A DNA stretch of 64,000 nt from an uncultured Polaribacter sp. (GCF_947496195.1 NZ_CANMBY010000001.1:62001-126000), one strand, 5' to 3'; shown: positions 8,917 through 17,384, counted from the stretch's first letter. The notes: generated from the letters alone by a model not told the origin. Numbers and translations: made by a program.

Positions 8917-9096
8917 AAACTATAATTTTAAACTTATTTTTTTCGCCTACGAAATTACGCCTTTTTTTTAAAAAATACTATGCATGCATAATAAATTTTC
9001 AAGATTTTAACATTTATCGAAATCGATTAAGTAATTAAAGTTAAAAATTAGGTGCAGATTGTAAATTGCATTAAGAAAATTTGACAAATATTTCCT

Positions 9097-9104
9097 TATT
9101 TTTG
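9097..9104 (+). promoter_or_regulatory. Promoter -7 element of pdhB
   Basis: TATTTTTG is an exact match to TAnnTTTG, 32 bp before the pdhB ATG. The nearest TTTG upstream (9080-9083) is only 13 bases away, shorter than the usual 17-23, so the -33 contact is uncertain. The same 220-bp gap holds a 12-bp palindrome (TATGCATGCATA at 8979-8990). Confidence 0.55.
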
Positions 9105-9136
9105 CGCGTAGCAAATTTTATAATTCAAATAAAATA

Positions 9137-10114
9137 ATGAAAACAGTTCAGTTTAGAGAAGCAATATGTGAAGCCATGAGCGAAGAAATGCGCAGAGATG
9201 AAAGCATTTATTTAATGGGTGAAGAAGTTGCAGAATACAATGGCGCTTACAAAGCTAGTAAGGGTATGTTAGATGAATTTGGTCCAAAAAGAGTAATAGA
9301 TACACCTATTGCAGAATTAGGTTTTGCTGGTGTAGCTATTGGATCTGCAATGAATGGTAACAGACCTATAGTAGAATATATGACTTTTAACTTCTCTTTG
9401 GTTGGTATTGATCAAATTATAAATAACGCTGCAAAAATTAGGCAAATGTCTGGTGGCCAGTTTAACTGCCCTATTGTTTTTAGAGGACCAACTGCTTCTG
9501 CTGGTCAGTTAGGAGCAACTCACTCACAGGCATTTGAAAATTGGTTTGCAAATACACCTGGTTTAAAAGTTGTTGTACCATCTAATCCATATGATGCAAA
9601 AGGTTTATTAAAAGCATCTATAAGAGATGATGATCCAGTAATTTTTATGGAATCTGAGCAGATGTATGGTGATAAAATGGAAATTCCTGAAGGAGAATAC
9701 ATAATACCTATAGGAGTTGCAGATATTAAAAGAGAAGGTAGTGATGTAACTATAGTTTCTTTTGGAAAAATAATTAAAGAAGCTTATAAAGCTGCTGATG
9801 AATTAGCAAAAGAAAACATATCTGTAGAAATTATAGACTTAAGAACTGTAAGACCAATGGATCATGCAGCAATTATAAAATCTGTTAAGAAAACTAACAG
9901 GTTAGTAGTTTTAGAAGAAGCATGGCCATTTGGAAGTGTAGCTACAGAAATTACTTATAGAATTCAAGATGAAGCATTCGATTATTTAGATGCACCTGTT
10001 AAAAGAATTACAACTGCAGATACACCTGCTCCTTATTCTCCTGTTCTATTAGAAAAATGGATTCCTAATTCTAATGATGTAGTTAGAGCAGTTAAAGAAG
10101 TTATGTACTTGTAA
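9137..10114 (+). CDS. pdhB: Pyruvate dehydrogenase E1 component, beta subunit
   Basis: Beta half of the alpha2-beta2 type E1 that decarboxylates pyruvate with thiamine diphosphate. The 325 residues match PdhB: YLMGEEVAEYNGAYKASKG, DTPIAELGFAGVAIGSAMNG, EYMTFNFSLVGIDQIINNAAK, FRGPTASAGQLGATHSQ and the C-terminal EEAWPFGSVATEI. The Glu of GEEVAEYNG is the cofactor-activating residue in this family. The alpha subunit and E2 genes are not adjacent, which is common in Flavobacteriia. The gene has its own promoter element and a strong terminator. A 2-oxoisovalerate dehydrogenase E1 beta is the only close alternative. Confidence 0.93.
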   Translation: MKTVQFREAICEAMSEEMRRDESIYLMGEEVAEYNGAYKASKGMLDEFGPKRVIDTPIAELGFAGVAIGSAMNGNRPIVEYMTFNFSLVGIDQIINNAAKIRQMSGGQFNCPIVFRGPTASAGQLGATHSQAFENWFANTPGLKVVVPSNPYDAKGLLKASIRDDDPVIFMESEQMYGDKMEIPEGEYIIPIGVADIKREGSDVTIVSFGKIIKEAYKAADELAKENISVEIIDLRTVRPMDHAAIIKSVKKTNRLVVLEEAWPFGSVATEITYRIQDEAFDYLDAPVKRITTADTPAPYSPVLLEKWIPNSNDVVRAVKEVMYL

Positions 10115-10136
10115 AATATTTCAATATTAAGAATTT

Positions 10137-10171
10137 AAAAATCCTGTTTCTTATTTAGAAACAGGATTTTT
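10137..10171 (+). terminator. Terminator of pdhB
   Basis: Perfect 15-bp inverted repeat (10137-10151 with 10157-10171) with a 5-base loop, followed by a continuing run of T. It lies 22 bp after the pdhB stop. Confidence 0.92.
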
Positions 10172-10231
10172 TTTTCGAAAACAATTGCGTAAAATATATA
10201 AGTAACCCTTTAAAAAACCTCACATATTAAC

Positions 10232-10239
10232 TATTTTTG
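10232..10239 (+). promoter_or_regulatory. Promoter -7 element of ppa
   Basis: TATTTTTG, an exact TAnnTTTG match, lies 21 bp before the ppa ATG. No TTG is present at the expected -33 distance. Confidence 0.5.
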
Positions 10240-10260
10240 TAATGAATTAAAATAACAACT

Positions 10261-10788
10261 ATGATTGGTAAAGATGAATTGACTTTTGATGTATTAATAG
10301 AAATACCTAAAGGAAGTAGAAATAAATATGAGTATGATTTTGAATTAAAAAAAATTCGATTTGACAGAATGTTGTTTTCTTCAATGATGTACCCAGCAGA
10401 TTATGGTTTTATTCCAGAAACTTTAGCTTTAGATGGTGACCCTTTAGACGTTTTAGTTTTAGGGCACGAACCTACTTTTCCTATGTGTGTTAGTGAAGTA
10501 AAACCAATAGGTGTTTTCCATATGGCTGATGAAAAAGGTCCAGATGAAAAAATTATTTGTGTACCAGTTTCTGATCCTATTTGGAATAGAAGAAAAGATA
10601 TTTTTGATTTAAATCCACATCGTTTAAAAGAAATAGAACACTTTTTTCAAGTTTATAAAGATTTAGAAAAGAAAAAAGTTGATGTTGGTGGTTGGGGAGA
10701 TGCTTCTGAAGCTATTAATATTTATCATAACTCTGTAAAGAGATATCAAGAAAGTGAATACAAAAAGACCGATAAATTTAAAATATAA
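10261..10788 (+). CDS. ppa: Soluble inorganic pyrophosphatase (family I)
   Basis: Hydrolyses pyrophosphate to phosphate in the cytoplasm. The 175 residues carry the family I signature DGDPLDVLVL with its three metal-binding Asp residues, plus EIPKGSRNKYEYD and YPADYGFIPETLALDGD, and FQVYKDLEKKKVDVGGWGD near the C-terminus. It is followed by a terminator and then by the membrane pyrophosphatase gene in the same direction, so the cell has both a heat-wasting and an energy-conserving route for the same substrate. Confidence 0.97.
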   Translation: MIGKDELTFDVLIEIPKGSRNKYEYDFELKKIRFDRMLFSSMMYPADYGFIPETLALDGDPLDVLVLGHEPTFPMCVSEVKPIGVFHMADEKGPDEKIICVPVSDPIWNRRKDIFDLNPHRLKEIEHFFQVYKDLEKKKVDVGGWGDASEAINIYHNSVKRYQESEYKKTDKFKI

Positions 10789-10812
10789 TAAAATAATTCT
10801 ATTAAAATTATC

Positions 10813-10843
10813 AACCTCTTAAAATTAAACACTTTAAGAGGTT
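10813..10843 (+). terminator. Terminator of ppa
   Basis: An 11-bp perfect inverted repeat (10813-10823 with 10833-10843) with a 9-base loop, followed by TTTT. It separates ppa from hppA. Confidence 0.85.
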
Positions 10844-10864
10844 TTTTATTTCCACTCATTTTCT

Positions 10865-10872
10865 TACTTTTG
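10865..10872 (+). promoter_or_regulatory. Promoter -7 element of hppA
   Basis: TACTTTTG matches TAnnTTTG exactly and is followed by GCG, a common context. It lies 36 bp before the hppA ATG and just after the ppa terminator, so hppA is probably transcribed on its own. Confidence 0.6.
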
Positions 10873-10908
10873 CGTCCGTTTTAAACTAATCATAATAAAT
10901 AAAATTAT

Positions 10909-13347
10909 ATGGAATCATTAATGATTTACATGCCAATTGCTTTGGCAGTTTTAGGTTTAATCTATATGTGGGTTAAACAGTCTTGGGTAATGAAGCAAGA
11001 TGCAGGAGATGGTAAGATGAAAGAAATTTCAGACTATATCTATGAAGGTGCTTTAGCTTTTTTAAGTGCAGAATATAAGTTGCTTACTATTTTTGTTGTT
11101 ATCGTAAGTGCAGCTTTAGCAGTTGTTTCATTTATTGTACCAACAACTCATATTTTAATTGTTGTCGCTTTTATTTTTGGAGCTGTTTTTTCTGCATTTG
11201 CTGGAAATATAGGTATGAAAATTGCTACTAAAACTAATGTTAGAACAACTCAAGCTGCTAGAACTAGTTTACCAAATGCACTAAAAATATCTTTTGGTGG
11301 TGGTACAGTTATGGGATTAGGTGTTGCTGGCTTAGCTGTTTTAGGTCTTACTACATTCTTTATTTTCTTTTTCCATTTCTTTATGAATGGTACATGGACA
11401 AATACATTGGATATGACTATTGTTTTAGAAACATTAGCAGGTTTTTCTTTAGGTGCAGAATCTATTGCTTTATTTGCTAGAGTTGGTGGAGGAATCTACA
11501 CTAAAGCAGCAGATGTTGGTGCAGATTTAGTTGGTAAAGTAGAGGCTGGTATCCCAGAAGATGATCCAAGAAACCCTGCTACAATTGCAGATAACGTAGG
11601 TGATAATGTTGGTGATGTTGCAGGTATGGGAGCAGATTTATTTGGTTCTTATGTTGCTACAGTTTTAGCTGCAATGGTTTTAGGAAATTATGTAATTAAA
11701 GATATGGGTGGTGCTATAGACGATCTTTTTGGAGGTATAGGACCAATATTATTACCAATGGCAATTGCTGGTGCAGGTATCATTATTTCTATTATAGGAA
11801 CAATGTTAGTAAAAATTAATAGTAATGATGCTAAAGAAGCACAAGTAATGGGTGCCTTAAATAAAGGAAACTGGACATCAATTATCTTAGTTGGTCTTTC
11901 TTGTTTTGGTTTAGTTACTTGGATGTTACCAGAAACTATGCAAATGGAGTTTTTTGGTGAAGGTTTACAAGAAATTTCTTCTATGAGAGTATTTTATGCA
12001 ACTCTTGTTGGTTTAGTAGTAGGTGCAGTAATATCATCTGTAACTGAATTTTATACAGGTTTAGGTAAATCACCAATATTAAAAATAGTACAGCAATCTT
12101 CTACTGGAGCAGGAACAAACATTATTGCTGGTTTAGCTACTGGTATGATATCTACATTTCCATCAGTTTTATTATTTGCTGGTGCTATTTGGGCTTCTTA
12201 TGCTTTTGCAGGTTTTTATGGTGTTGCTTTAGCTGCTTCTGCAATGATGGCAACAACAGCTATGCAATTAGCAATTGATGCTTTTGGACCAATTTCTGAT
12301 AATGCAGGTGGTATTGCAGAAATGTCTGAACAAGATCCAATCGTTAGAGAAAGAACAGATATTTTAGATTCTGTAGGTAATACAACAGCTGCAACTGGTA
12401 AAGGTTTTGCTATTGCTTCTGCTGCTTTAACATCTTTAGCTTTATTTGCTGCTTATGTAACATTTACAGGAATTGACGGAATTAACATCTTTAAAGCTCC
12501 TGTTTTAGCAATGTTATTTGTTGGAGGAATGGTACCTGTAGTTTTCTCTGCTTTAGCAATGAATGCAGTAGGAAAAGCAGCTATGGAAATGGTACAAGAA
12601 GTAAGAAGACAGTTTAGAGATATTCCTGGAATTATGGAAGGAACAGGGAAACCTGAGTATGATAAATGTGTTGCAATTTCTACACAAGCATCTTTAAAAG
12701 AGATGATGTTACCAGGTTTATTAACTATTGGTTTTCCATTAATCATAGCATTTGCTCCTTTAGCTTTTGGTATGGATAAGTTAGCAATCGCAGAAATGTT
12801 AGGTGGTTATATGGCTGGTGTTACTGTTTCTGGTGTATTATGGGCAATCTTTCAAAACAATGCTGGTGGTGCTTGGGATAATGCTAAAAAATCTTTTGAA
12901 GCTGGAGTAGAAATTAATGGTGAAATGACTTATAAAGGTTCAGATGCTCATAAAGCTGCTGTAACTGGTGATACTGTTGGTGATCCATTTAAAGACACTT
13001 CTGGTCCATCAATGAACATTTTAATTAAATTAACTTGTTTAATTGGTTTAGTAGTTGCACCAATTTTAGGTGGTCATACTTCTGATGATAATCATGCAAA
13101 AACTGAAATCAAAAAAGAAGTAAAAATTGAAGTAAACAGTAATAATGATGAGATGGCTGTTGCTACAATTACAATATCTAAAACTGTTGACGGAAAAGTA
13201 GTTACTGAAACAAAAAAAATTGAAGGTTCTTTAGAAGAAATTGAAATGAAAGCTAAAGAATATGGAGATATAATTTCTGTTGATATTAAAAAAACAGGAA
13301 AAGAAACTAAAAAAGAAGTTGAAGTTGTTGTTGAAAAACAAGACTAA
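10909..13347 (+). CDS. hppA: K+-dependent membrane pyrophosphatase (ion pump) with C-terminal extension
   Basis: Integral membrane pyrophosphatase that couples PPi hydrolysis to export of Na+ and/or H+. The 812 residues show the core motifs KAADVGADLVGKVEAGIPED, NPATIADNVGDNVGDVAGMG and GDTVGDPFKDTSGPSMN. GNTTAATGKG at about residue 490 has Ala494 and Gly497, where K+-independent enzymes have Lys and Thr, so this is a K+-dependent type. All known Na+-pumping members are in that group, but ion choice cannot be fixed from the sequence. After the last membrane segment (about residue 730) comes an unusual charged tail of about 75-80 residues rich in Lys, Glu and Val. Confidence 0.95.
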   Translation: MESLMIYMPIALAVLGLIYMWVKQSWVMKQDAGDGKMKEISDYIYEGALAFLSAEYKLLTIFVVIVSAALAVVSFIVPTTHILIVVAFIFGAVFSAFAGNIGMKIATKTNVRTTQAARTSLPNALKISFGGGTVMGLGVAGLAVLGLTTFFIFFFHFFMNGTWTNTLDMTIVLETLAGFSLGAESIALFARVGGGIYTKAADVGADLVGKVEAGIPEDDPRNPATIADNVGDNVGDVAGMGADLFGSYVATVLAAMVLGNYVIKDMGGAIDDLFGGIGPILLPMAIAGAGIIISIIGTMLVKINSNDAKEAQVMGALNKGNWTSIILVGLSCFGLVTWMLPETMQMEFFGEGLQEISSMRVFYATLVGLVVGAVISSVTEFYTGLGKSPILKIVQQSSTGAGTNIIAGLATGMISTFPSVLLFAGAIWASYAFAGFYGVALAASAMMATTAMQLAIDAFGPISDNAGGIAEMSEQDPIVRERTDILDSVGNTTAATGKGFAIASAALTSLALFAAYVTFTGIDGINIFKAPVLAMLFVGGMVPVVFSALAMNAVGKAAMEMVQEVRRQFRDIPGIMEGTGKPEYDKCVAISTQASLKEMMLPGLLTIGFPLIIAFAPLAFGMDKLAIAEMLGGYMAGVTVSGVLWAIFQNNAGGAWDNAKKSFEAGVEINGEMTYKGSDAHKAAVTGDTVGDPFKDTSGPSMNILIKLTCLIGLVVAPILGGHTSDDNHAKTEIKKEVKIEVNSNNDEMAVATITISKTVDGKVVTETKKIEGSLEEIEMKAKEYGDIISVDIKKTGKETKKEVEVVVEKQD

Positions 13348-13365
13348 TAAAATTCTAAATAAATT

Positions 13366-13393
13366 AAAAAGCATCCAAAATTGGATGCTTTTT
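13366..13393 (+). terminator. Terminator of hppA
   Basis: An 11-bp perfect inverted repeat (13366-13376 with 13383-13393) with a 6-base loop, followed by further T residues. Confidence 0.9.
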
Positions 13394-13562
13394 TTTTTAC
13401 AAAATTTTTAAAAAAATCAACCAAAAGAAACCATTGATATTAATAAATATATTCTAATCTTATAATAATTGATAAACTAGATTTGAAATTAATTAATTGA
13501 TTGTTTTAATGCATTTGTTTTTTAATAATTTTTTAAGGAATAAAAAGATTAATTTTACAATA

Positions 13563-13570
13563 TACTTTTG
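13563..13570 (+). promoter_or_regulatory. Promoter -7 element of the AraC-type regulator
   Basis: TACTTTTG, an exact TAnnTTTG match, lies 40 bp before the ATG at 13611. The rest of the 263-bp gap after hppA is AT-rich and holds only the hppA terminator. Confidence 0.5.
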
Positions 13571-13610
13571 ATAAATATTATTAGTAATAAATTAAACAGA
13601 GTAAACCATT

Positions 13611-14636
13611 ATGATACAAATTGAGATTATTGCTGATAGTCCAAAAGATCTTTTAGAGCAAATTCAAGAACAAATAGGAGGTGTAGTCACAGAACAATGG
13701 AGTGAGTACACATTAAAACTAAATAATAAATTTGGGATTGGTTCTATAAAATTTATTCCTTTTGATTGGGGTGTTAACTTATTAGAATTTCAAATTAAAT
13801 TTCATGAAGAAATAGATTTAAAAATTAAATCGATCGAATCATTTAATCCAATTCGATTTATTTATGCTTCTAAAGGAAGTTTTAAACATCGTTTTGGGAT
13901 TCATAAAGAAGAAAAAAAAGTAAGCCAATTTGAATCTTTTATTTTTACGAATAAAGATGGTGGTACCAATCATGTTATTTTTCCTAAAGATGAAAAATTA
14001 GATATTAATGTTATACAAATTGTTAGAAAGCACTTTTTAAAGAAAAGAACAACAAATGTCTCTACATTAAATAAAAAATTATACGAAGTTTTTGTAGATA
14101 CAGACCATGATAATAGGTTTGCAAATTACGGAACCTTAAATCTTAAAATGGCAGATTTAATTAAAGGTTTACATAAGATAAAAGCTAAAGGAATGCTTAG
14201 AATCTTAAAAATCGAATCTCGTGTTTATGAAATATTATCTCTGCATATTCAGCAACATAATAGATTGCTAAATGGAGTTAAATTACCTGAACATATGAGT
14301 AGAAGTGAATTAAAGTTAATAAGAACTTTATCTAGCGATATTATTAAAAACCCTGCTAAAGAATACTCTTTAGAGCAACTATCTTTTAAATCTGGTTTAA
14401 CACAATCTAAATTACAAGAAGGATTTAAATTTTTATATAAGAAAACTGTTACAGAATACATTAGACATGTACGTCTAGAATCTGCAAGAGAAATGCTTAA
14501 AGATTCAGATTTAAATGTATCTCAAATTGTATATAGTGTAGGGTTTAGTAGTAGAAGTTATTTCTCTAAAATTTTTAAAGAGAAATATGGTATTACACCT
14601 AACAGTTTTAAAAAAAAACTAAAAACAGTAGCATAA
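13611..14636 (+). CDS. AraC-family transcriptional regulator
   Basis: A 341-residue DNA-binding protein. The C-terminal 100 residues are an AraC/XylS double helix-turn-helix: LEQLSFKSGLTQSKLQEGFK is the first helix pair and VSQIVYSVGFSSRSYFSKIF with KEKYGITPNSFKK is the conserved second pair. The N-terminal 230 residues match no ligand-binding domain that I recognise and contain a KKRTTNVSTLNKKL segment. It is flanked by terminators and transcribed alone. The neighbours do not reveal its target; the YtxH/holin/DUF6327 trio next door runs in the opposite direction toward it. Confidence 0.92.
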   Translation: MIQIEIIADSPKDLLEQIQEQIGGVVTEQWSEYTLKLNNKFGIGSIKFIPFDWGVNLLEFQIKFHEEIDLKIKSIESFNPIRFIYASKGSFKHRFGIHKEEKKVSQFESFIFTNKDGGTNHVIFPKDEKLDINVIQIVRKHFLKKRTTNVSTLNKKLYEVFVDTDHDNRFANYGTLNLKMADLIKGLHKIKAKGMLRILKIESRVYEILSLHIQQHNRLLNGVKLPEHMSRSELKLIRTLSSDIIKNPAKEYSLEQLSFKSGLTQSKLQEGFKFLYKKTVTEYIRHVRLESAREMLKDSDLNVSQIVYSVGFSSRSYFSKIFKEKYGITPNSFKKKLKTVA

Positions 14637-14669
14637 AAAAGTCTTGATGTTTTTTACATCAAGACTTTT
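14637..14669. terminator. Bidirectional terminator, AraC gene and DUF6327 gene
   Basis: A perfect 14-bp inverted repeat (14637-14650 with 14656-14669) with a TTTTT loop, lying directly after the plus-strand stop. The U-tract is longer in the minus-strand direction, so it probably also terminates the operon ending at 14745. Confidence 0.85.
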
Positions 14670-14744
14670 AAAAAATCAACCAACCATAAATAAGGTAAAC
14701 TTGAGTAAATTACCTTTTAAAGTTTCTTTTTACTTAATCATCTA

Positions 14745-14945
14745 TTATTTAAAAAATCTTTTAATTAGTATTAAAAGGCCATATTTACTGGCAAACTTTA
14801 AAAAATTCCCAACTAAATTAATAGGCTTTAAATGTTCTTCTAAATTATACTTAGTTAATTTTAATTCTTCTATTGCGATTTGTCTTTCTAGATTTAGTCT
14901 TTTTAAATCTAGTTCTATTTCTTCTAAAGATTGATAATTTTTCAT
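14745..14945 (-). CDS. DUF6327-like small protein
   Basis: A 66-residue protein beginning MKNYQSLEEIELDLKRLNLE, with a predicted amphipathic helix (EIELDLKRLNLERQIAIEEL) and a more hydrophobic C-terminal end (LLILIKRFFK). The pattern resembles DUF6327, small proteins that accompany YtxH and holin-like genes in Flavobacteriia. I chose the ATG at 14945, 10 bp after the holin-like stop. A longer frame would overlap that gene by 47 bp and lacks support. Last gene of a three-gene operon. Function unknown. Confidence 0.7.
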   Translation of the reverse strand: MKNYQSLEEIELDLKRLNLERQIAIEELKLTKYNLEEHLKPINLVGNFLKFASKYGLLILIKRFFK

Positions 14946-14955
14946 GGCTCGTATT

Positions 14956-15306
14956 TTAATCAAACACTTTTTTTGATAATTTTTTAATAATAGTTTTCTC
15001 AATTAATTTTCTCATTAAGAAAATTATAATCCCGAAAAAAACATAAACTGAACCTATTATCAAATAACCTAATGCTATATTTTCTAAATAATCTCCAATT
15101 GCTATAGCTCCAGAAATAGATATAAACAACATTCCAATAGAAACTAGACTTCCAATAATCATCATTTTAGTGATACTTGTAGCAGATAAAGCCATCAAAT
15201 GAAAAGCTTTTAATTTTGCATATTCTGCTGTTGTAGTGGCTAGATTTTTACTTGCTTCTAAACCAGAGGTAGATGATTTACTTATAGATTCAAAAATATT
15301 AATCAT
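14956..15306 (-). CDS. Phage-holin superfamily III-like membrane protein
   Basis: A 116-residue protein with an N-terminal helical segment and two hydrophobic membrane segments (about residues 46-70 and 78-100), ending in a Lys-rich tail. This is the pattern of the chromosomal holin-X/phage_holin_3_6 family, which despite its name is not a sign of a prophage. No other phage genes are present. It lies 4 bp after the YtxH gene and 10 bp before the DUF6327-like gene. It may act in the envelope under stress, as YtxH-type operons are usually stress-related, but this is inference. Confidence 0.78.
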   Translation of the reverse strand: MINIFESISKSSTSGLEASKNLATTTAEYAKLKAFHLMALSATSITKMMIIGSLVSIGMLFISISGAIAIGDYLENIALGYLIIGSVYVFFGIIIFLMRKLIEKTIIKKLSKKVFD

Positions 15307-15310
15307 CTAA

Positions 15311-15691
15311 TTAGATTGTTTTATTAGTATTTTTATTGATAGAACCTCCATTTGCACTAGCAAACTCTGTTTTTCCATCTTTTTGCAACTGTTTATTTTT
15401 AGCTTTTAATTCGCTTAATTTCTGTTCTAAAGTAGATATTACATCTTCAGCTTTGTAGCTCATGTTTGACATTACCTCCTCTAATTGACTTTCTAAATTT
15501 GCTTTCTTAGTATTTACTGTAGAAGATACTTGCTCTTTTATTTCAGAGGCTGATTCTTCTATTTTATCTTTTGCTTTAAGAGCTTCATCTTTTAATTTTC
15601 TCCTGGTATTTTCTCCTTTATCTGGAGCAAATAAAATACCTAAAGCAGCTCCTATTGCTGTTCCTAATAATATGTCTGAAAAATTACTCAT
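15311..15691 (-). CDS. YtxH domain-containing protein
   Basis: A 126-residue protein. The N-terminal FSDILLGTAIGAALGILFAP is one membrane helix with small residues, followed directly by the YtxH signature DKGENTRRKLKDEA. The remainder is a long charged helix, likely a coiled coil (KDKIEESASEIKEQVS through LEQKLSELKAKNKQLQ), and ends in an Asn/Ser-rich tail. YtxH proteins are general-stress membrane proteins in Bacillus. First gene of the trio, with a TATCTTTG -7 element 67 bp upstream. Confidence 0.85.
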   Translation of the reverse strand: MSNFSDILLGTAIGAALGILFAPDKGENTRRKLKDEALKAKDKIEESASEIKEQVSSTVNTKKANLESQLEEVMSNMSYKAEDVISTLEQKLSELKAKNKQLQKDGKTEFASANGGSINKNTNKTI

Positions 15692-15757
15692 AATTTATGC
15701 TTTTTTATGGTTAAACTTATTTTTTTTTAAATCAAATCTTATGATTTAATCACTAAA

Positions 15758-15765
15758 CAAAGATA
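15758..15765 (-). promoter_or_regulatory. Promoter -7 element of the YtxH/holin/DUF6327 operon
   Basis: On the minus strand this reads TATCTTTG, an exact TAnnTTTG match. The predicted leader to the YtxH ATG at 15691 is about 63 bases, longer than most in this window. Confidence 0.5.
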
Positions 15766-15811
15766 AATGTAAAGAAAAGTTATACTTAACTCAAAAAAAA
15801 ATAATCTTAAC

Positions 15812-16663
15812 TCAAATGACTTTTAATGTAAATTTAATAACATTATTCGTTGTTTTCTGTGATAATCTATTTATTGAGTTTTCAGAAAGTTGTAAAATTC
15901 TTGGGTATCCACCTGTAATTTGACAGTCTCTTGTAAGCAAAATTAATTTACCTGAAGGTGTTAATTGAACAGTACCAGGTAAAACTGAGGATGTTAATAA
16001 TTGTGGTAATTTATTATTTAAAATTTCATTTAACTGATACCCCATTCTATTATTATTTTTTGATATCGTAAAAATATCTGTAAATAATTTTTCTTTTTGG
16101 GTAGTTGAAAGCCAATCAAATTCTGGTCCCACTTTACATTCTAAAATTTCTGAACTAAAATGTTCTTTATGTATCTTAATAGACGACTTAGAAGAGAAAA
16201 ACTCTTTTGGTTGTTGTTTAATTGGTATTATATCACCATTATTTATCTTAAAACTAAAAGTAACATATTTAAACTGACTTCTACTATTTAGTATTATTGG
16301 AGAATCAATTCCCCCAGAAATTGCTAAATAACATCGAACACCAAAATTGATTTTCCCAAAAGACAATACATCATCTTTTTGAACTCTTATTTTTGAGTTT
16401 AATAAGATTGGCTTATCATTTAATTTAGGTGAAAAATCTGCACCAGAAATACAAATAGTAGTAGTATTCAAAAATTTTAAAATACAACCTCCAAAAGTAA
16501 TTTCTAAAACTGCATTTGTTAAAGGGTTATTTAGAATACTATTGGCTAAATCTGCTGAATAAGCATCCATAACTCCAGAAAACGGAACTCCAAAAGAAGC
16601 AAATCCAAATCTTCCTTTATCTTGTATTGTTGAATAAAAGCCTGCTTTTAAAACTTTAATCAT
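15812..16663 (-). CDS. pxpC: 5-oxoprolinase subunit PxpC
   Basis: Carboxyltransferase-like subunit of the prokaryotic ATP-dependent 5-oxoprolinase, which opens 5-oxoproline (pyroglutamate) to glutamate. The 283 residues show the family start MIKVLKAGFYSTIQDKGRFG and GVPFSGVMDAYSADLANSIL, CISGADFSPKLN, and TRDCQITGGYPRI near the end. It overlaps pxpB by 8 bp and is last in an operon with pxpB, pxpA and a transporter. The Bacillus homologue KipA was first named as a kinase-inhibitor partner; here the full pxpABC set favours the oxoprolinase role. Confidence 0.92.
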   Translation of the reverse strand: MIKVLKAGFYSTIQDKGRFGFASFGVPFSGVMDAYSADLANSILNNPLTNAVLEITFGGCILKFLNTTTICISGADFSPKLNDKPILLNSKIRVQKDDVLSFGKINFGVRCYLAISGGIDSPIILNSRSQFKYVTFSFKINNGDIIPIKQQPKEFFSSKSSIKIHKEHFSSEILECKVGPEFDWLSTTQKEKLFTDIFTISKNNNRMGYQLNEILNNKLPQLLTSSVLPGTVQLTPSGKLILLTRDCQITGGYPRILQLSENSINRLSQKTTNNVIKFTLKVI

Positions 16664-17384
16664 ACTTTAAAGTTTTATGAATTTTAAAAACATTTACTGT
16701 AATATCTTTTTCAATTTGATAAAATTCTTCTTTAGATATAGATCTAAATTTAATTTCATCACCAGCTTTTGCAAAGCAAGGATTTTCTTTGTCAGCATTA
16801 AAAAAGTCAATAGGTGTTTTACCAATAATATTCCACCCACCAGCTGAATTGTTGGGGTAAATTCCTGTTTGCATCCCTCCTATTGCAACAGTTCCTTTAT
16901 TTACATGTAATCTTGGGGTTGATTTTCTATCAAAGAAAAGTTTTTTATCTAGACCTCCCAAATAAAAGAAACCTGGTAAAAATCCAATAAAAAAAATTGT
17001 ATAAGTAGGTGATGTATGAAGTTTTATAATTTCGTCAATAGATATTTTTAATTTTTTGGAAATTTCTTTTAAATCAATTCCAAAATCTAAATCATAACAG
17101 ACAGGTATTTCCCATTTATATAAAGTCTTTTTTTCTATTTCTAATTTAGAGGAGTAAATAGATTGAAGTTTAAAAATCTTATTTTTTACATTGTTAATTT
17201 TAAAATTAAATACAATTGTAAGAGAATTGTATGCTTGAATTATATCTAAATATTCTAAATCACTTTGTAATATTTTTTCTTTATAAGTAATAATATCTGA
17301 TAGTATGTTTTTATCAATAATAGGTTTCCATTCTATTAAAATAGCATTATCTCCAAATTGTTTGTATGTAATTTGATTAGTCAA
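16656..17384 (-). CDS. pxpB: 5-oxoprolinase subunit PxpB
   Basis: Second subunit of the same enzyme, 242 residues, with the KipI/PxpB pattern: QFGDNAILIEW at the start, HTSPTYTIFFIGFLPGFFYLGGLD, TPRLHVNKGTVAIGGMQTGIYP split into FIGFLPGFFYLGGLD and VNKGTVAIGGMQTGIYP, then SAGGWNIIGKTP. It overlaps both neighbours by 8 bp, so translation is probably coupled across all three pxp genes. Confidence 0.93.
   Translation of the reverse strand: MTNQITYKQFGDNAILIEWKPIIDKNILSDIITYKEKILQSDLEYLDIIQAYNSLTIVFNFKINNVKNKIFKLQSIYSSKLEIEKKTLYKWEIPVCYDLDFGIDLKEISKKLKISIDEIIKLHTSPTYTIFFIGFLPGFFYLGGLDKKLFFDRKSTPRLHVNKGTVAIGGMQTGIYPNNSAGGWNIIGKTPIDFFNADKENPCFAKAGDEIKFRSISKEEFYQIEKDITVNVFKIHKTLKYD

Noticed and set aside
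14956-15306. Holin-like gene as evidence of a prophage
   Set aside because: No integrase, capsid, tail or lysis genes nearby; this family is a normal chromosomal one in Bacteroidota.
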